The notes beneath the pieces were generated by a model. The model ran no database searches. It was not told the origin of the DNA and was given only the letters and a program-made list of their open reading frames with translations. Position numbers and translations under genes: made by a program. From assembly GCA_002633025.1 (NCBI GenBank), contig NMRB01000643.1:167570-231569 (forward strand): a stretch of 64,000 nt of DNA. The letters run 5' to 3'. Source of the stretch: Notospermus geniculatus (taxonomy: Eukaryota > Nemertea > Pilidiophora > Heteronemertea > Lineidae). Shown here piece after piece: positions 53,954 through 64,000 of this stretch (its first letter is position 1; each line of letters begins with the position of its first letter).

Positions 53954-54718
53954 TACTTTTATGGACCATCCTATATACAACAGTGTCCTATTAATGACTT
54001 TACTAATTGATCCTTGCCAATCAGCCAGACAATGAATTCCTCAAATCATGGGTGGTGTCAGTAGCTAATAAGGTACTGATGATTGGATGTGGTGAAATAA
54101 ACAATGTTCCCCAGGTGTTAGAGGTAATGTTGCTTATCAGGCTAATATTGACAAGTCTTTGGACAACCTGGTGACAGCGGACACATCCTTGGATTCATGA
54201 TTAGAGACTGAGCAAGCACAGCTGCTGCTCTGACTGACCTACCCACCAGTGTCGAAGCCGAAATTCAACTGACATATTCGGTGGGAACAAGTCATCTTGG
54301 GATACCTGCATGAAACTCGTGATCGGATGAAATCTAGTTTGTAGAAAGAGGACATCTGTACATACACCTGTGCATACACTATGAAAATTCAAGGTCAGGT
54401 TTTGATGACTTTGGCCTCAGATGCCCTGGTGGCCATATTTGATACGCGGATTGGGCTGAAATTCCACTCGGCATAAAATGACTTCCCTCACGTTGACCGT
54501 GGCCAGCTATGACGTCAATGACAAACTAATGCAATTGTCATAGGAATTGAAATGTCACGATATCTCACCTTGCAATGAATTTGCTGGACATATACTTGTA
54601 TGTTGAGGTTGCAGGCATGATCTGGAAATCGGTGGATTTATAGTAAGGATTGAGTCACTGTTCATAACCAAAAGATTTCGCTACTTTTCTGCATTAGACG
54701 CTTCCATGCGAAAATACA
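53954..54718. other. No gene recognised
   Basis: Short frames only. No repeat ends were identified up to the target duplication at 54719. Confidence 0.4.
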
Positions 54719-54734
54719 TGTACATGTAGGCCTA

Positions 54735-55014
54735 TAAGGTACAAAAGGCACAAAATTGACACACTAAATGATAATGAACAAGAAGTCAATCTCCAGAATT
54801 CACGAATTTTCGACCCCAACCGGGGTCTTTTTCAAGTGGAACTTTACAATCTGAAACTCTAGACAAGATTGCTTGTTTGTCCTGTCTTCACAGGCTGTGT
54901 AGTTCTACATTCGGGTTTCAGCTCAGTCTTGTCTAGAGTTTCAGATTGTAAAGTTCCACTTGAAAAAGACCCCGGTTGGGGTCGAAAATTCGTGAATTCT
55001 GGAGATTGACTTCT
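54735..55014 (+). mobile_element. Hairpin element with 16-bp target duplication, copy 2
   Basis: Flanked by TGTACATGTAGGCCTA at 54719-54734 and 55015-55030. The head (CACAAAATTGACACAC) and hairpin arms match copy 1 at 23162-23388. The arms here are about 92 bp and perfect, with a longer unpaired loop of about 55 bp containing CTGTCTTCACAGGCTGTG. It carries the same GACCCCGGTTGGGGTCGAAA stem in the right arm. Confidence 0.75.
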
Positions 55015-55030
55015 TGTACATGTAGGCCTA

Positions 55031-55877
55031 CATGTAGCTATAGATCATTACACACAAAGAAACACAAGATGATGTATGGTGTCTCCGCTGAGTTAATTAA
55101 CAATAGTGTGTAATAAAGAGTGTTGCTGGGTAACATGTACCTTGCCAGCAGGTCTTATTAAGGGTTCTTTTTCTGATTAGATAGCCGTGAGAAATTTGAT
55201 AAGATCACAGCTAATACTTTATGATTTACCGACACTGCAGTTGATTTACAGGCAACTGAAAATTTAAGATTGGCAACAAACAGGATTTGCAAGTTGTGTT
55301 CAGCAGCTGTCACACACACGATTTGGAAACTAGGTCTTTCTACATAAACCTAATCTTGGCAAAAATAAGTGCAGCAACAGTGATTTTCTCTACTCTAGGA
55401 TGAAGAACCACGATAGCTGAAATGCACCAAATGTCAAGCAATCCACTGCTTCATCCACTAACTGAACACCAACCACCCATATGGCAATGTCACAACCACT
55501 TGCACCGCATTACTCAACTCCATGTTAATCCTTCATGCCATTAATACATGCAAGATAAACCTAATGGTTGAGTTGGGAATCACTAAAGGCAGGAATCTGA
55601 AGGTATCTCAGCTGGATTTTCAAACTGATTTCTGCTTGTATCATCGACTAGCTGTATCTTCACTCTGATGGGAGGGGTAGGGAATATTTCCCTAAAATGC
55701 GGGATGGAACATCTAAATCACCCATTTCCTTTTATTCTTCTTTCCTAATTCCCTGTTCCCATTACCACTTTCCAGTTTTGTTCTTCCATAACTTAAGCCA
55801 GGCTTAACAAGGAACACCTTCCTCAATTTTCACATTGCTTTATCCATCTCTTCTTGAATGGCTAGCTCCAACAGACG
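55031..55877. other. No gene recognised
   Basis: AT-rich, with no long frames and no recognised repeat ends. Confidence 0.4.
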
Positions 55878-56100
55878 ATATCACTCCAAAAGAGTGCAGC
55901 ATCTGAGGGGTCCAGCATCATGACGTCCCGTACGTCATTTCTGAACGCCATGACATGACTCGAAAAAAAATCCAGTTGTTTCAGCGATCATGACGTCGGG
56001 AAACAATTTGATTTTTTTTTGTCTCACGTCAAGACATCATGACATGAAGGACGTCATGATGCTGGACCCATCAGGTGATGCATTCTTTTAGAGTGATGTC
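55878..56100. mobile_element. MITE with about 50-bp inverted ends (GGGTCCAGCATCATGACG core)
   Basis: ATCACTCCAAAAGAGTGCAG through GGGTCCAGCATCATGACGTC pairs with GACGTCATGATGCTGGACCC through CATTCTTTTAGAGTGAT. The interior has several ATGACGTC and ACGTCA words. 223 bp. Confidence 0.75.
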
Positions 56101-56406
56101 ATCTATTGTTTCATTCCTTCCCTTTCTATTTTACAAGCTACTGAGTCAAGACCTCATCTCTTGATCTAAAGCTTCTTACAGATCTTTCCAGTCCAAGTCA
56201 ACTACACACCCATAAGAGCACAGTTCTGGTGACAAACTGCCTGGGGGGGGGCCTGCTCATGAATGGGGATCCTAGCCCACTGCCTCAATAGGTGTCACTA
56301 GTGGTTAAAACTATTGAAATGAAACTGACATCCCTATCCTAATCAAGTTCCCACACAGAAGGTGTCCATTGTATAGGACCACGTTTCGGTGTGTTGCCCT
56401 CTATCA

Positions 56407-56709
56407 CATCTTCGATAATTGAAGGCCGATCTGCTCTCCACTGCATTACATCACACATCACCCTTCGAGAAATTGACCGGTCCGCGGCGAATCTGCTGCC
56501 TCTCGAAGAGGAGGCCAATCAGAAACGGTGTTGTAAAATTTGAATCGTGGTACAAAGAGTGGTAGCCGAAGACCCGATATAAAGTGCAATATGATTGGTC
56601 GACCGGTAAAGTTGGCATCGTGCCAAGATACGCCACGGACCGATCTATCGAAGGGTGATGTGCGATGTAACGCAGCGGTGAGCAGATCGGCCTTCGATTA
56701 TCGAAGATG
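56407..56709. mobile_element. Element with about 70-bp inverted ends (CATCTTCGATAAT)
   Basis: CATCTTCGATAATTGAAGGC through CACATCACCCTTCGA pairs with TCGAAGGGTGATGTG through GCCTTCGATTATCGAAGATG. 303 bp. The 124-codon frame overlapping it has no recognised domain. Confidence 0.75.
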
Positions 56710-57571
56710 CTCTACCGTAGCTAGGATCCCCATTGTCCTGCGTGCTAGAGTGGAACATCTTTTTTCACTCCTCACTCTGTATTTTAAAGAACTAAATTCT
56801 GGTGTTCATCACAGCTGGACTTGCCATCTGTCGAAGTTAGTTTCAAGGCTGTCCATGCGACCCATATCCAATGCGTGTCATGTCCAACCTTCCATTACCA
56901 TCAATATTAACTGACAGACAAGTAGCCGATTTAATCCTGAATAATTACGTGCTAGCGTAACCCTCTCTGACCAATAGTCATGACAGAGACAAAATTCTGA
57001 AGATTTAACGTGATCTAGAAGACATCGGCTCAGAAAAAATGTATCAAAAGTGCCCTGGTGTAACCCTTTACATTTGCAAAATCTGAATCTCAAGAAACAA
57101 TTCCGATCAGATATTTACTGTTGTACATGTACTGTACATACAAGTACATTTCAAATACTATGAGTTGTCAGAAAAGACGAACTGAACCGGAACAAAGCGC
57201 GATCCTCTCAGCTGTCACTGCTTCCGCTATGAGTGCAACCCGACTCATCAATGTCAATGATTTTCAGCTTAATATTCTCTACAGAGCCACACGGAGGAAA
57301 CGGAATACATCACCGGGATTCATGAAGCAATAGTGGAAGTAATCAACCATCAGCGATTACTGATGGGAATGACGGCAACCAGCATACAGAATACGGAAGG
57401 TACTATATTCTTCGTGATCAGTGAAGACGATCAGCCCACGGAGACAATTCAATAGACGTCGTATTATGTGATGTAATCGTTATTGAATGACGAAGCGGGT
57501 TACATATTGCAGTCAGAATGTGCAGATTGAAATGGAATTTAAACCAAGGGGGAGCAGGCTGTGAAACGATA
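56710..57571. other. No gene recognised
   Basis: Frames of 70-71 codons only. No repeat ends. Confidence 0.4.
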
Positions 57572-57851
57572 CAGGCGCGGATCCGGGAATTTTGGCAGAG
57601 GGGGGTCAGGGCTGCTGAAGGTGGTCGTTGCAGGTGCGTGCCGAAGGGGGTCTGGGGGCCTCCGGCAGAAAATTTTGAAATCTCGAAGGCCGTAGACGCG
57701 ATTTCCTGGCAACTCAGTATCAAGACAGAAGCTTTATTTTTTTACGTCTTTTTGCTTACTATAGCAAATTATTGAGAAAAGAAACAATTGGTGGTGGCGA
57801 GCAGGGAGGTCACGACCCCCAAATTAAAACCCCCCTCTGGATCCGCACCTG
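57572..57851. mobile_element. hAT-like element with 5-bp target duplication CGATA
   Basis: Left end CAGGCGCGGATCCGGGAA, right end TGGATCCGCACCTG; flanked by CGATA at 57567-57571 and 57852-57856. 280 bp, no transposase. Same design as 26066-26344. Confidence 0.75.
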
Positions 57852-58299
57852 CGATATGGGCTATATACACCTGAGAAACAAATGGGCTGGAGTAAGAGAA
57901 CCTTTCAATCTGTAATGAGATAAGATTATCAAAATGTGATCAAGGTGCCAATTTGAAAGACAAGGAACAAGGTAGAGTATGCTGCACGATTGACTGACCT
58001 TCCGCAACACATCCCATTCGCGTACCACATGCAGCATCATGCACGTACTCATGGTTCCTGCGGCTTTTTGGTGAGCAAATGCCTTTTTAAGGCTAAGGCC
58101 AATCCGGGAAAAAATTAAGGCCAAGTTGTCAGGAGTTTTAATGTGGGTTGTGCAATATTAACGCAGGAGAATGTTGTAAAGAACACATAAAGGTAAGCGC
58201 CGAGGGCGGGATCCCGATTTTGACGACTGGGCGGTTTTCAACTGATATGAATAAAAACGTTGTTAGGAAGGGGAAACGGTTTAATGAAAATTCAAAACT

Positions 58300-58434
58300 G
58301 AAGCTACATCAAATTTAAGGCCTTTTTAAGGCCACTGAGTGAAAAAATGCTATATTTAAGGCTTTTTAAGGCCTTAATTCTGAAAAACAAAAATTTCTGA
58401 CTTTTAATGCTTTTTAAGGATCCGCGGGAGCCCT
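58300..58434 (-). mobile_element. hAT-like end (CAGGGCTCCCGCGGATCC on the minus strand)
   Basis: On the minus strand the sequence starts CAGGGCTCCCGCGGATCC and continues with repeated CTTAAAAAGCCTTAAA blocks. Only one end is seen; the other was not located. It truncates the element copy that follows (58430-58640). Confidence 0.5.
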
Positions 58435-58640
58435 GGTACTGTCCTCGTATCTTCCACGGACATCGCACGCCACTGTAGAAGGCACGCAGTGAAGACATAA
58501 CGTCATTCACCCGTGGTGTGCGGACGTCACGCAGATGAGACGCGTGACATACTCATATATACGCAATGAATTGAAGTGTGCCTTTCGTGTGACGTATGCG
58601 GAAGGTACGTGTATAAAGGTAGGTCAATTGTGCTCCATAC
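58430..58640 (-). mobile_element. Inverted partial copy of the 53519-53801 element
   Basis: Reverse complement similarity to 53519-53735, for example TTGACCTACCTTTATACACG and GATACGAGGACAGTACC when read on the minus strand. One end is missing where the hAT-like end abuts. Confidence 0.6.
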
Positions 58641-58972
58641 TGTAGGCCTGTAATGATGATGAAATGTCAGAATGTCTATAAATGGCTATACACACACCTG
58701 TAAAACAACAATAATATCCATGGAAACCTATTGGTAATTTTAGTCATGGTACAGATATAATATGCCAGATGTTACTTCAGGCAAAAGACCAATACTGTAT
58801 TGTTCCCATTATTTTTCACCAGTTATCAAGCATAGAATTGCCACAGATACATCAGGTGCTATTGTCACTGACACTATTGTACCACAGGATTCGATCGACG
58901 CTTCGATTATCTGCAACAACTTAATAATTGATTGGCTTGTGACTCATTGAACTGGGAGACGACGAACTACTT

Positions 58973-59117
58973 CAGGGCCCGGTTGCACAAAACTCATGTT
59001 AGTGATAACATGGTGTTAGCGCTAACTTTTATGTTAGATGACGTCAAAATCCATTGTCATTTTACGTCATTTAACATGATGTTAGCGCTAACATGAGTTT
59101 TGTGCAACCCAGCCCTG
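58973..59117. mobile_element. Palindromic MITE (CAGGGCCCGGTTGCACAAAA ends)
   Basis: The right end TTTTGTGCAACCCAGCCCTG is the near complement of the left. Arms continue through CTCATGTTAG and TGTTAGCGCTAAC. 145 bp. The family with GGTTGCACAAA ends is widespread in invertebrates. No target duplication is evident. Confidence 0.75.
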
Positions 59118-59181
59118 GTGTCCCATCAAGTTGAATTCAATATGGGGAACGTAGTGCGTCATACACTCACATCTTCACTGA

Positions 59182-59520
59182 GTTCAGGTAGACTCGGCTT
59201 CTCCTCCCTTGACCTTCACGCAAGCAAGCCACATTCGGTGTTCAACGGATTTCCCCGGTACCAAAAATAGCAACCAATCACGGCAAAGCTTGCACCGACC
59301 CACGTGCATGACGTGTTCCCGGTAATGACGCTGACCAATCAAAATTTGATGAAATGACGTCATTGATATTTTTTCTTCCGTGAACGACGAAGAAACGAGG
59401 CTTCTGATTGGGCGCACGAGAAAATCCCAAAGCGTTGAACACGGAATCTGGCTGCTTGCTGCAGAGTGTAGGAAGAGGTTAGCCGATTTCTACACGATGC
59501 ATTATGCAGAATGTACATTC
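59182..59520 (+). repeat. Dispersed element related to 21785-22245
   Basis: Reverse complement similarity to 21785-22245 at both ends (GACTCGGCTTCTCCTCCCTT; GATTTCTACACGATGCAT). The two ends are also related to each other as weak inverted repeats around CGGTGTTCAACGGATTT and GTTGAACACGGAATCTGG. It contains ATTGG/CCAAT boxes. Confidence 0.55.
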
Positions 59521-60372
59521 AGGACTATTTGTGTCGTGTAGGCTACATCCCCTACCCGCAAAGGTGAGATGCCAAGGAGCCCCCCCCCCCAGCTACACGG
59601 ACGCCCACTGCTATATGACTTGCTTGCTTGGAAAATGACACCACAACTCAAAAGCAAAGCCTGGCGAGATAAAATGCCAACAAGATCAAAGCATTTCAAT
59701 AATTCAAAAAATCACAAAAATAGCCAAGTCATATTACAGATTATTCGCACAGGTACTAATGGTATAACACACTGGAAGAATCCATTATCTTTCTGACTTC
59801 ACATAAAATCTGAGATTACCTCAGGCAAGTACTGTAAAACAATAAATCTGGCGGCTTTGAAATAGTCATAATATTTTGTGAGAAATCAACTGATGTGGTG
59901 TAATGTGATATGTTATGCCTCCCGATCTAATTTTCTGAATATGCTCAATAAAGGGTTACATGTGGGTTTGTACATTGAAGCCAGCCCTGCTAAATATGCG
60001 TTTCCGAAAAAAAACGCATTAAATCTTTGACTGTGTGTGGGGGATTATGGTTGTAATTCCACATTATTGATTATACTCAGTGAATTTTCAAGGGAATATC
60101 ACTGTGTGAAGACCTTTTCTACGAAACAAACCATGAGGCTTAGAAGAATCGATTTAGGTAATGCTTTTTTTAGCAGCTTAATGGCAGTGTGATGTTGTAA
60201 CCATTGTCGCTTGCCACGACATTCAACTGGATCCTCATTGTTGCAGTGCATGTACATGTATTTACATCAGCAATCACAAAACTAAAGCAATGTACAGTAT
60301 GTATGGTACATGGAGAAAAGCAAGTAACAAAGTTGAATTACATAAATGTTGTTACTTTTCTACACAAGTAAA
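59521..60372. other. No gene recognised
   Basis: A C run lies at about 59580. Otherwise AT-rich sequence with short frames only. Confidence 0.4.
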
Positions 60373-60608
60373 GCCTAGGTCACAAATCCACCGGGCCCCG
60401 TACGATTTCCCCACCCAGCAGCTTGCCGTGGATTTTAGAGACAGTACGGGCCCATAATATGATTTTCATTTTAATTTTCATGTTCATTTTCATTTTTTCA
60501 TCTTCATTTTCATTTCTACGGTTTTCACTCCCCGGGGCTCAGGGGCAATCTGTCTGTTTTTACTCGCCGTATGGGACCCGGAGTGGATATGTGACAGGGG
60601 CTTAAGGC
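60373..60608. mobile_element. Possible MITE (GCCTAGGTCACAAATCCAC ends) with TTTTCATTTTCA core
   Basis: GCCTAGGTCACAAATCCACCG at the left (19 bases compared) faces GTGGATATGTGACAGGGGC and TTAAGGC at the right. The centre is a run of TTTTCATTTTCATG-like units of about 70 bp. Confidence 0.5.
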
Positions 60609-61131
60609 TGTAGCAAAAGAAAATCTGACCCATCATCATATCGCATCTCCATCATGCAGTGCAGCTCGCCTGGCGAGGTCTAGCCAATTCAATAAGTTTC
60701 ACAGCCCGAGGATCTGATTCCAGAATTATATCTACATAATGGGAGCACTTGATAAATGAACTCTTCATCAATACAGACAGACCAATTCCACAGTGGATGC
60801 TGTTACCTATTACTGACCAGTCAGGGAAATCTCACCACTGATACTTGCTTCTTATCAGATGGAATCAATGAATATATGATTGGGTGTCATGGAAATAGGC
60901 AGTAAATCATTGTTCTTCGGTCTTGGCCTCATAAGCAACACCATCCAATTCAAATTCATTCTATGAACTTTCCCACTTGCGAACTCCAAGTTGTTCAACA
61001 TATCAATTACCACAATTCATCCTCTCCACACAGAGGTATACTTCACTTCTCTTCATCATCCACTAACACCTGTGTGCGAGCATTTGAAGAGGAGCAAGAT
61101 CAATGCTGCGAAGGGAGGACGCCAAGGGCGT
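60609..61131. other. No gene recognised
   Basis: Short frames only, including a 125-codon frame that runs through the palindrome at 61144 and resembles no family. Confidence 0.4.
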
Positions 61132-61184
61132 ATTCGAATCCCTGCACTCGTGTTGATATCAACACGAGTGCGGGATTCGAACGC
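61132..61184. repeat. Perfect palindrome GCACTCGTGTTGATATC
   Basis: The central 28 bases (61144-61171) are fully self-complementary, with imperfect extension on both sides (TTCGAATCCCTGCA against CGGGATTCGAA). Confidence 0.65.
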
Positions 61185-61540
61185 CGAGAACCGACACGAG
61201 AACAGCGTTCGCGAACGAAATTTCCACTCCCCACTTTTTCGGGGGTGAAACCGAGAACACCGAGAACAAAGATGGCGGCCAATGTCATTGACGACGAAAT
61301 GTCGCAAGTAAATTTCGATAAAACTTTGTGTCTTTCTTGAATATGGGACTTTCATGCCTGCAGTAATGTAATTTATAATGTGGGTAAATCCCTGGATGTT
61401 GTCACAAGTCCATGTTGTTGACTGCACCATGAACAACATGGGTTTCCATTAGATAGTCCACCTGATGCTATATACAACAATCCATTTGTTGATGATTTGG
61501 TTTTTATAAGGGCAGATATGAAGGTGAGCCTGTGTGTTGT

Positions 61541-62039
61541 AAAGCCTAGCGTACATCGGCCTTGCGACTGGAAGCAACTGAACGCAACAGTCGCTATCGA
61601 TGTACACGTTCCACACACATCAGTTACGACAAGTCATTGCGGCAACAAGCGGCACAATCCAGTCTTCAATCTGGAGCGCGCACATCGGAGAGGCAATGGT
61701 ATGAATGCCACATGGAAACTGTCGATGTCTTATGATCGGACCACTCGGGGAGTCATGTGATAAACATTCACGTGACAGGTATGCTCCAGAAACGAGGAAA
61801 TTCATTGCCAGCGCGCGTACATTGGAAGCGACTAAAGACGACTAGAAGCAACCATTGGCAACGAGTAGAACATACGAGTGAGCAACTCACTGGAACTAGC
61901 GGCAACGGTCGGCAATAGCGTTGCCGGTGCACGTACATCGGCCTGTCTGTTTGAGCATCTGATCAGTTCCAGGTAGTCGCCAGAAACGCCATTGCCGGTA
62001 GTTGCTTCCAGTCGCAAGGCCAATGTAAGCTAGGCCTAA
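61541..62039. mobile_element. MITE of the CTTGCGACTGG family, intact copy
   Basis: Left end AAAGCCTAGCGTACATCGGC then CTTGCGACTGGAAGC, right end GCTTCCAGTCGCAAGGCC then AATGTAAGCTAGGCCT. About 499 bp. It is related to the SINE-interrupted element at 37608-38385. The interior repeats CGACT/AGTCG motifs. No transposase. Confidence 0.75.
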
Positions 62040-62148
62040 GAGAACAGGTACATGTATCTATGCTTATAGCTCAACCAAGATGAGGACCTCAGAGAGACCA
62101 TGTCCCAAATGTGTCTAAGGACTCAACCTTCGAACATCCCACAGTCTC

Positions 62149-62293
62149 TTAAGCGGGTGATCCACTGTTGCGATTTTGGCTTGAGACGGGGTTGCGTTCC
62201 CTTGCGATCACCTTACATGGCAATCGGAAGTCCTTATAAGGTAATCGCAACCCCGTCTCAAGCCAAAATCGCAACAGTGGATCACCCGCTTTA
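62149..62293. mobile_element. MITE with TTAAGCGGGTGATCCACTG ends
   Basis: Nearly perfect arms of about 50 bp: AAGCGGGTGATCCACTGTTG then GATTTTGGCTTGAGACGG against the complement ending CAGTGGATCACCCGCTT. 145 bp. A solo arm is at 29482-29535. Confidence 0.8.
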
Positions 62294-62902
62294 GCAATCA
62301 TTGATACAAAAGAACTGCCAACTTGGAATGCACGTTTTAATCAAAGCAATACCACATCTCAAATTAATCTAGCATTCAATATCAATAAACAATCCAATAA
62401 TCCTCAGTCAGACAATATCGCCATTTATACCAGAAATCAATTATTTCACGCCCACACGATTGGTTACGAGCCAGTTCTATTTTTAGATTAAGTCGTACAG
62501 CTACCAATCCTTCAGATGATTAATCAATGCTAAGATGTCCGCTAAAGGTTAATGTCATCCTTAGAATACGATACAAGAGATCTTGAGTTCGAAGAGGTCT
62601 TAAATCAACAGAGTAGCATTTCATCGATCAGAGAAAAGAAACTCTGTAATCAGAGACCACTCCTTTTTTTAAGAACACGACTGTTTCTTTTGCTTTTTGC
62701 CAACAAAAATTATGGAAGATGAACTTGAGAGATATCAAAGAGAATAATTCATCAGATTTGTGTTTTGTGTCTTCCACGGAAAATGCCGAATGATAAAAAA
62801 GAAGCTTTATCATTGCTTTATTCAAGGTCTTACAAGAACAATCTATCGTCTAGTTTGGTTTCTGATGAGGAGAGCCGTTATCATATCATTCATGATTGGA
62901 TA
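62294..62902. other. No gene recognised
   Basis: AT-rich with short frames. The frame starting at 62760 runs into the next repeat. Confidence 0.4.
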
Positions 62903-63055
62903 CACAGTGAAACCTCTCTTTAGCGGACACCTCTACCAGGAGGACACCTCTCTATTAAGGACACCAAGTCTCATTTCTATTCATTTTGACCTCTGTAGAG
63001 AACAAAGCCACCAACCTGTCTCAAAGGTCTCCTTAATAGAGGGGTTGCACAGCAT
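62903..63055. mobile_element. Possible MITE with CAGTGAAACCTCTCT ends
   Basis: ACAGTGAAACCTCTCTTTAG with GCGGACACCTC and TATTAAGGACACC inside faces GTCTCCTTAATAGAGGGGTT and GCAC at the right. The family with (C)AACCTCTCTATTAAGGACAC ends is common in invertebrate genomes. The right terminus is degraded. Confidence 0.5.
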
Positions 63056-63507
63056 TTATAACCCAGGAGGGTGGAATTTCTCCATGTCAATATACCTCCT
63101 TGCTTCCGGTCAATCACCAGTCACTGACATGATAGACAAGTTACCATCCTTAGAAGCAAAAAGTGAAGAATGTTCTGCACTCACATCATTAGAGACACAT
63201 TCATGACTAACATGGAATTCCGCCACCGGCAATGCCAACCAATTATACAAAAATTTGAATATATTCACTCTTTTCCCTGAGCTTTCCATGAGCCAATTAA
63301 GAAGCTCTCAGAGAATGAAAGTGACGATCTGACTTTAATAACAAGGGAGATATGCTAACCTGAAGGCGTATGATCACTTTATCAATTTTCTAATCGGACT
63401 GTTTCAGGAGCAATTCCAACTCTATCAACCTCAACCTTGTGCAAAAAGGGAAGCTTCAGCACAAAAAATAACCAGGATAATACATAATATACCGGTATGA
63501 TCTTTTC
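63056..63507. other. No gene recognised
   Basis: Short frames only and no repeat ends. Confidence 0.4.
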
Positions 63508-63512
63508 ATTGA

Positions 63513-63650
63513 CAGTGTTTCCACCAGAGGGGGGTACAGGGGGGTATGTCCCCCCTTAAAAAGTCAAAATTTGTGTTTTTGACCTACATGTAGGATTCTG
63601 TCAAATTTTCTCTGTGTCCCCCCTTAAAAAAATTCCTGGCAGAAACACTG
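63513..63650. mobile_element. hAT-like element with 5-bp target duplication ATTGA
   Basis: CAGTGTTTCCACCAG at the left pairs with CTGGCAGAAACACTG at the right, and GTCCCCCCTTAAAAA occurs as a repeated block. Flanked by ATTGA at 63508-63512 and 63651-63655. 138 bp. Confidence 0.75.
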
Positions 63651-64000
63651 ATTGACACCATTTACGAGTTCAATTATTATACTGTGACCAAAAATTCATA
63701 AGGCGAGCTCATGAATTTTTGTAATAACTAAGAGTTACCGGTATACCTTTCTGGCAGTCAAGAGAAGCAAGTGTACCATGTTATGCTTGATCAACTATGG
63801 ATGGACGTCGCTGAGGCATTGAGAACATTAAGCAACATGGCAAGGGAGAACGTAAATGGCAGCCATTGTCGGCATCAGAAACCACAACTGCATCAGTGAA
63901 TTGGTGATTATGACGATGCCCATTAATTCCCTAGGAACCTGTGGGTAGCTTATCAGTACCAAACATTCCCACTAAATATTTTAACCTTTTGATGAGGGTT

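Noticed and set aside
60963-61439. Frames of 125 and 127 codons on opposite strands
   Set aside because: They mirror each other through the palindrome at 61144-61171, and no known family is seen.
62760-63206. A 148-codon plus-strand frame
   Set aside because: Its middle translates the repeat with AACCTCTCT and TTAAGGACAC, common in invertebrate genomes; the rest is unrecognisable.
1-64000. CRISPR array, bacterial operon or defence system
   Set aside because: No regularly spaced direct repeats with unique spacers, and no bacterial gene organisation; introns, SINEs and MITEs show a eukaryotic genome.

Overview
The window looks like a repeat-rich nuclear segment of a marine invertebrate deuterostome, most likely an echinoderm. 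This is an inference. It rests on frequent AGGCCTA and TACATGTACA words, four tRNA-derived SINE copies (one with the GCGCTATATAAG plus (ATT)n tail common in marine deuterostomes), very many short inverted-repeat transposons, and one animal-type multi-exon gene with consensus splice sites. No bacterial operons, CRISPR arrays, rRNA or stand-alone tRNA genes are visible. There is one long N gap (41118-41657) and single Ns at 6705, 17260, 28349, 30685 and 52483, so this is a draft assembly.

Only one host gene can be supported: the C-terminal part of FOXRED2, the ER flavoprotein also called ERFAD. It lies on the minus strand in six exons between 36658 and 32906. Every splice phase closes and every junction is GT-AG. 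The FAD-binding N-terminal part is not found; it should lie at higher coordinates, inside or beyond the N gap. Several introns carry inverted-repeat elements.

Layout. 0-9 kb: dispersed repeats, a mariner-like foldback (421-976), several MITEs, and three copies of a palindromic GTTTTCGCAAAGCC element with nested hairpins (4447-5165). 8.6-10.3 kb: a long palindromic element whose right arm was entered by a 788-bp Harbinger-like element carrying a MADF-domain exon, followed by a 235-bp relative. 10.9-14.7 kb: a CCAGTA array and two opposed arrays of a GCCTT-rich minisatellite. 14.7-16.3 kb: MITEs. 16.4-23.8 kb: a diverged segmental duplication (copy A 16411-20716, copy B 21013-23763) in which different transposons entered each copy, so that each supplies empty sites for the other. 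23.9-25.7 kb: two nearly identical 409-bp direct repeats and another repeat family. 26-28.2 kb: a hAT-like element and a tandem duplication. 28.6-34.7 kb: SINEs and MITEs up to the gene. 37.6-45.7 kb: MITEs, a SINE inside a MITE, the gap, and foldbacks. 47-51 kb: AT-rich sequence with no recognised gene and two short transposons. 51.4-53.3 kb: a tandem duplication of about 853 bp abutting a single N, probably an assembly artefact. 53.5-64 kb: more MITEs and the second copy of a hairpin element with a 16-bp target duplication.

The window is mainly a record of transposition. Nothing in it shows a multi-gene system. The least ordinary items are the hairpin element with 16-17 bp target-site duplications, the MADF-bearing nested element, and the reciprocal insertions in the segmental duplication.
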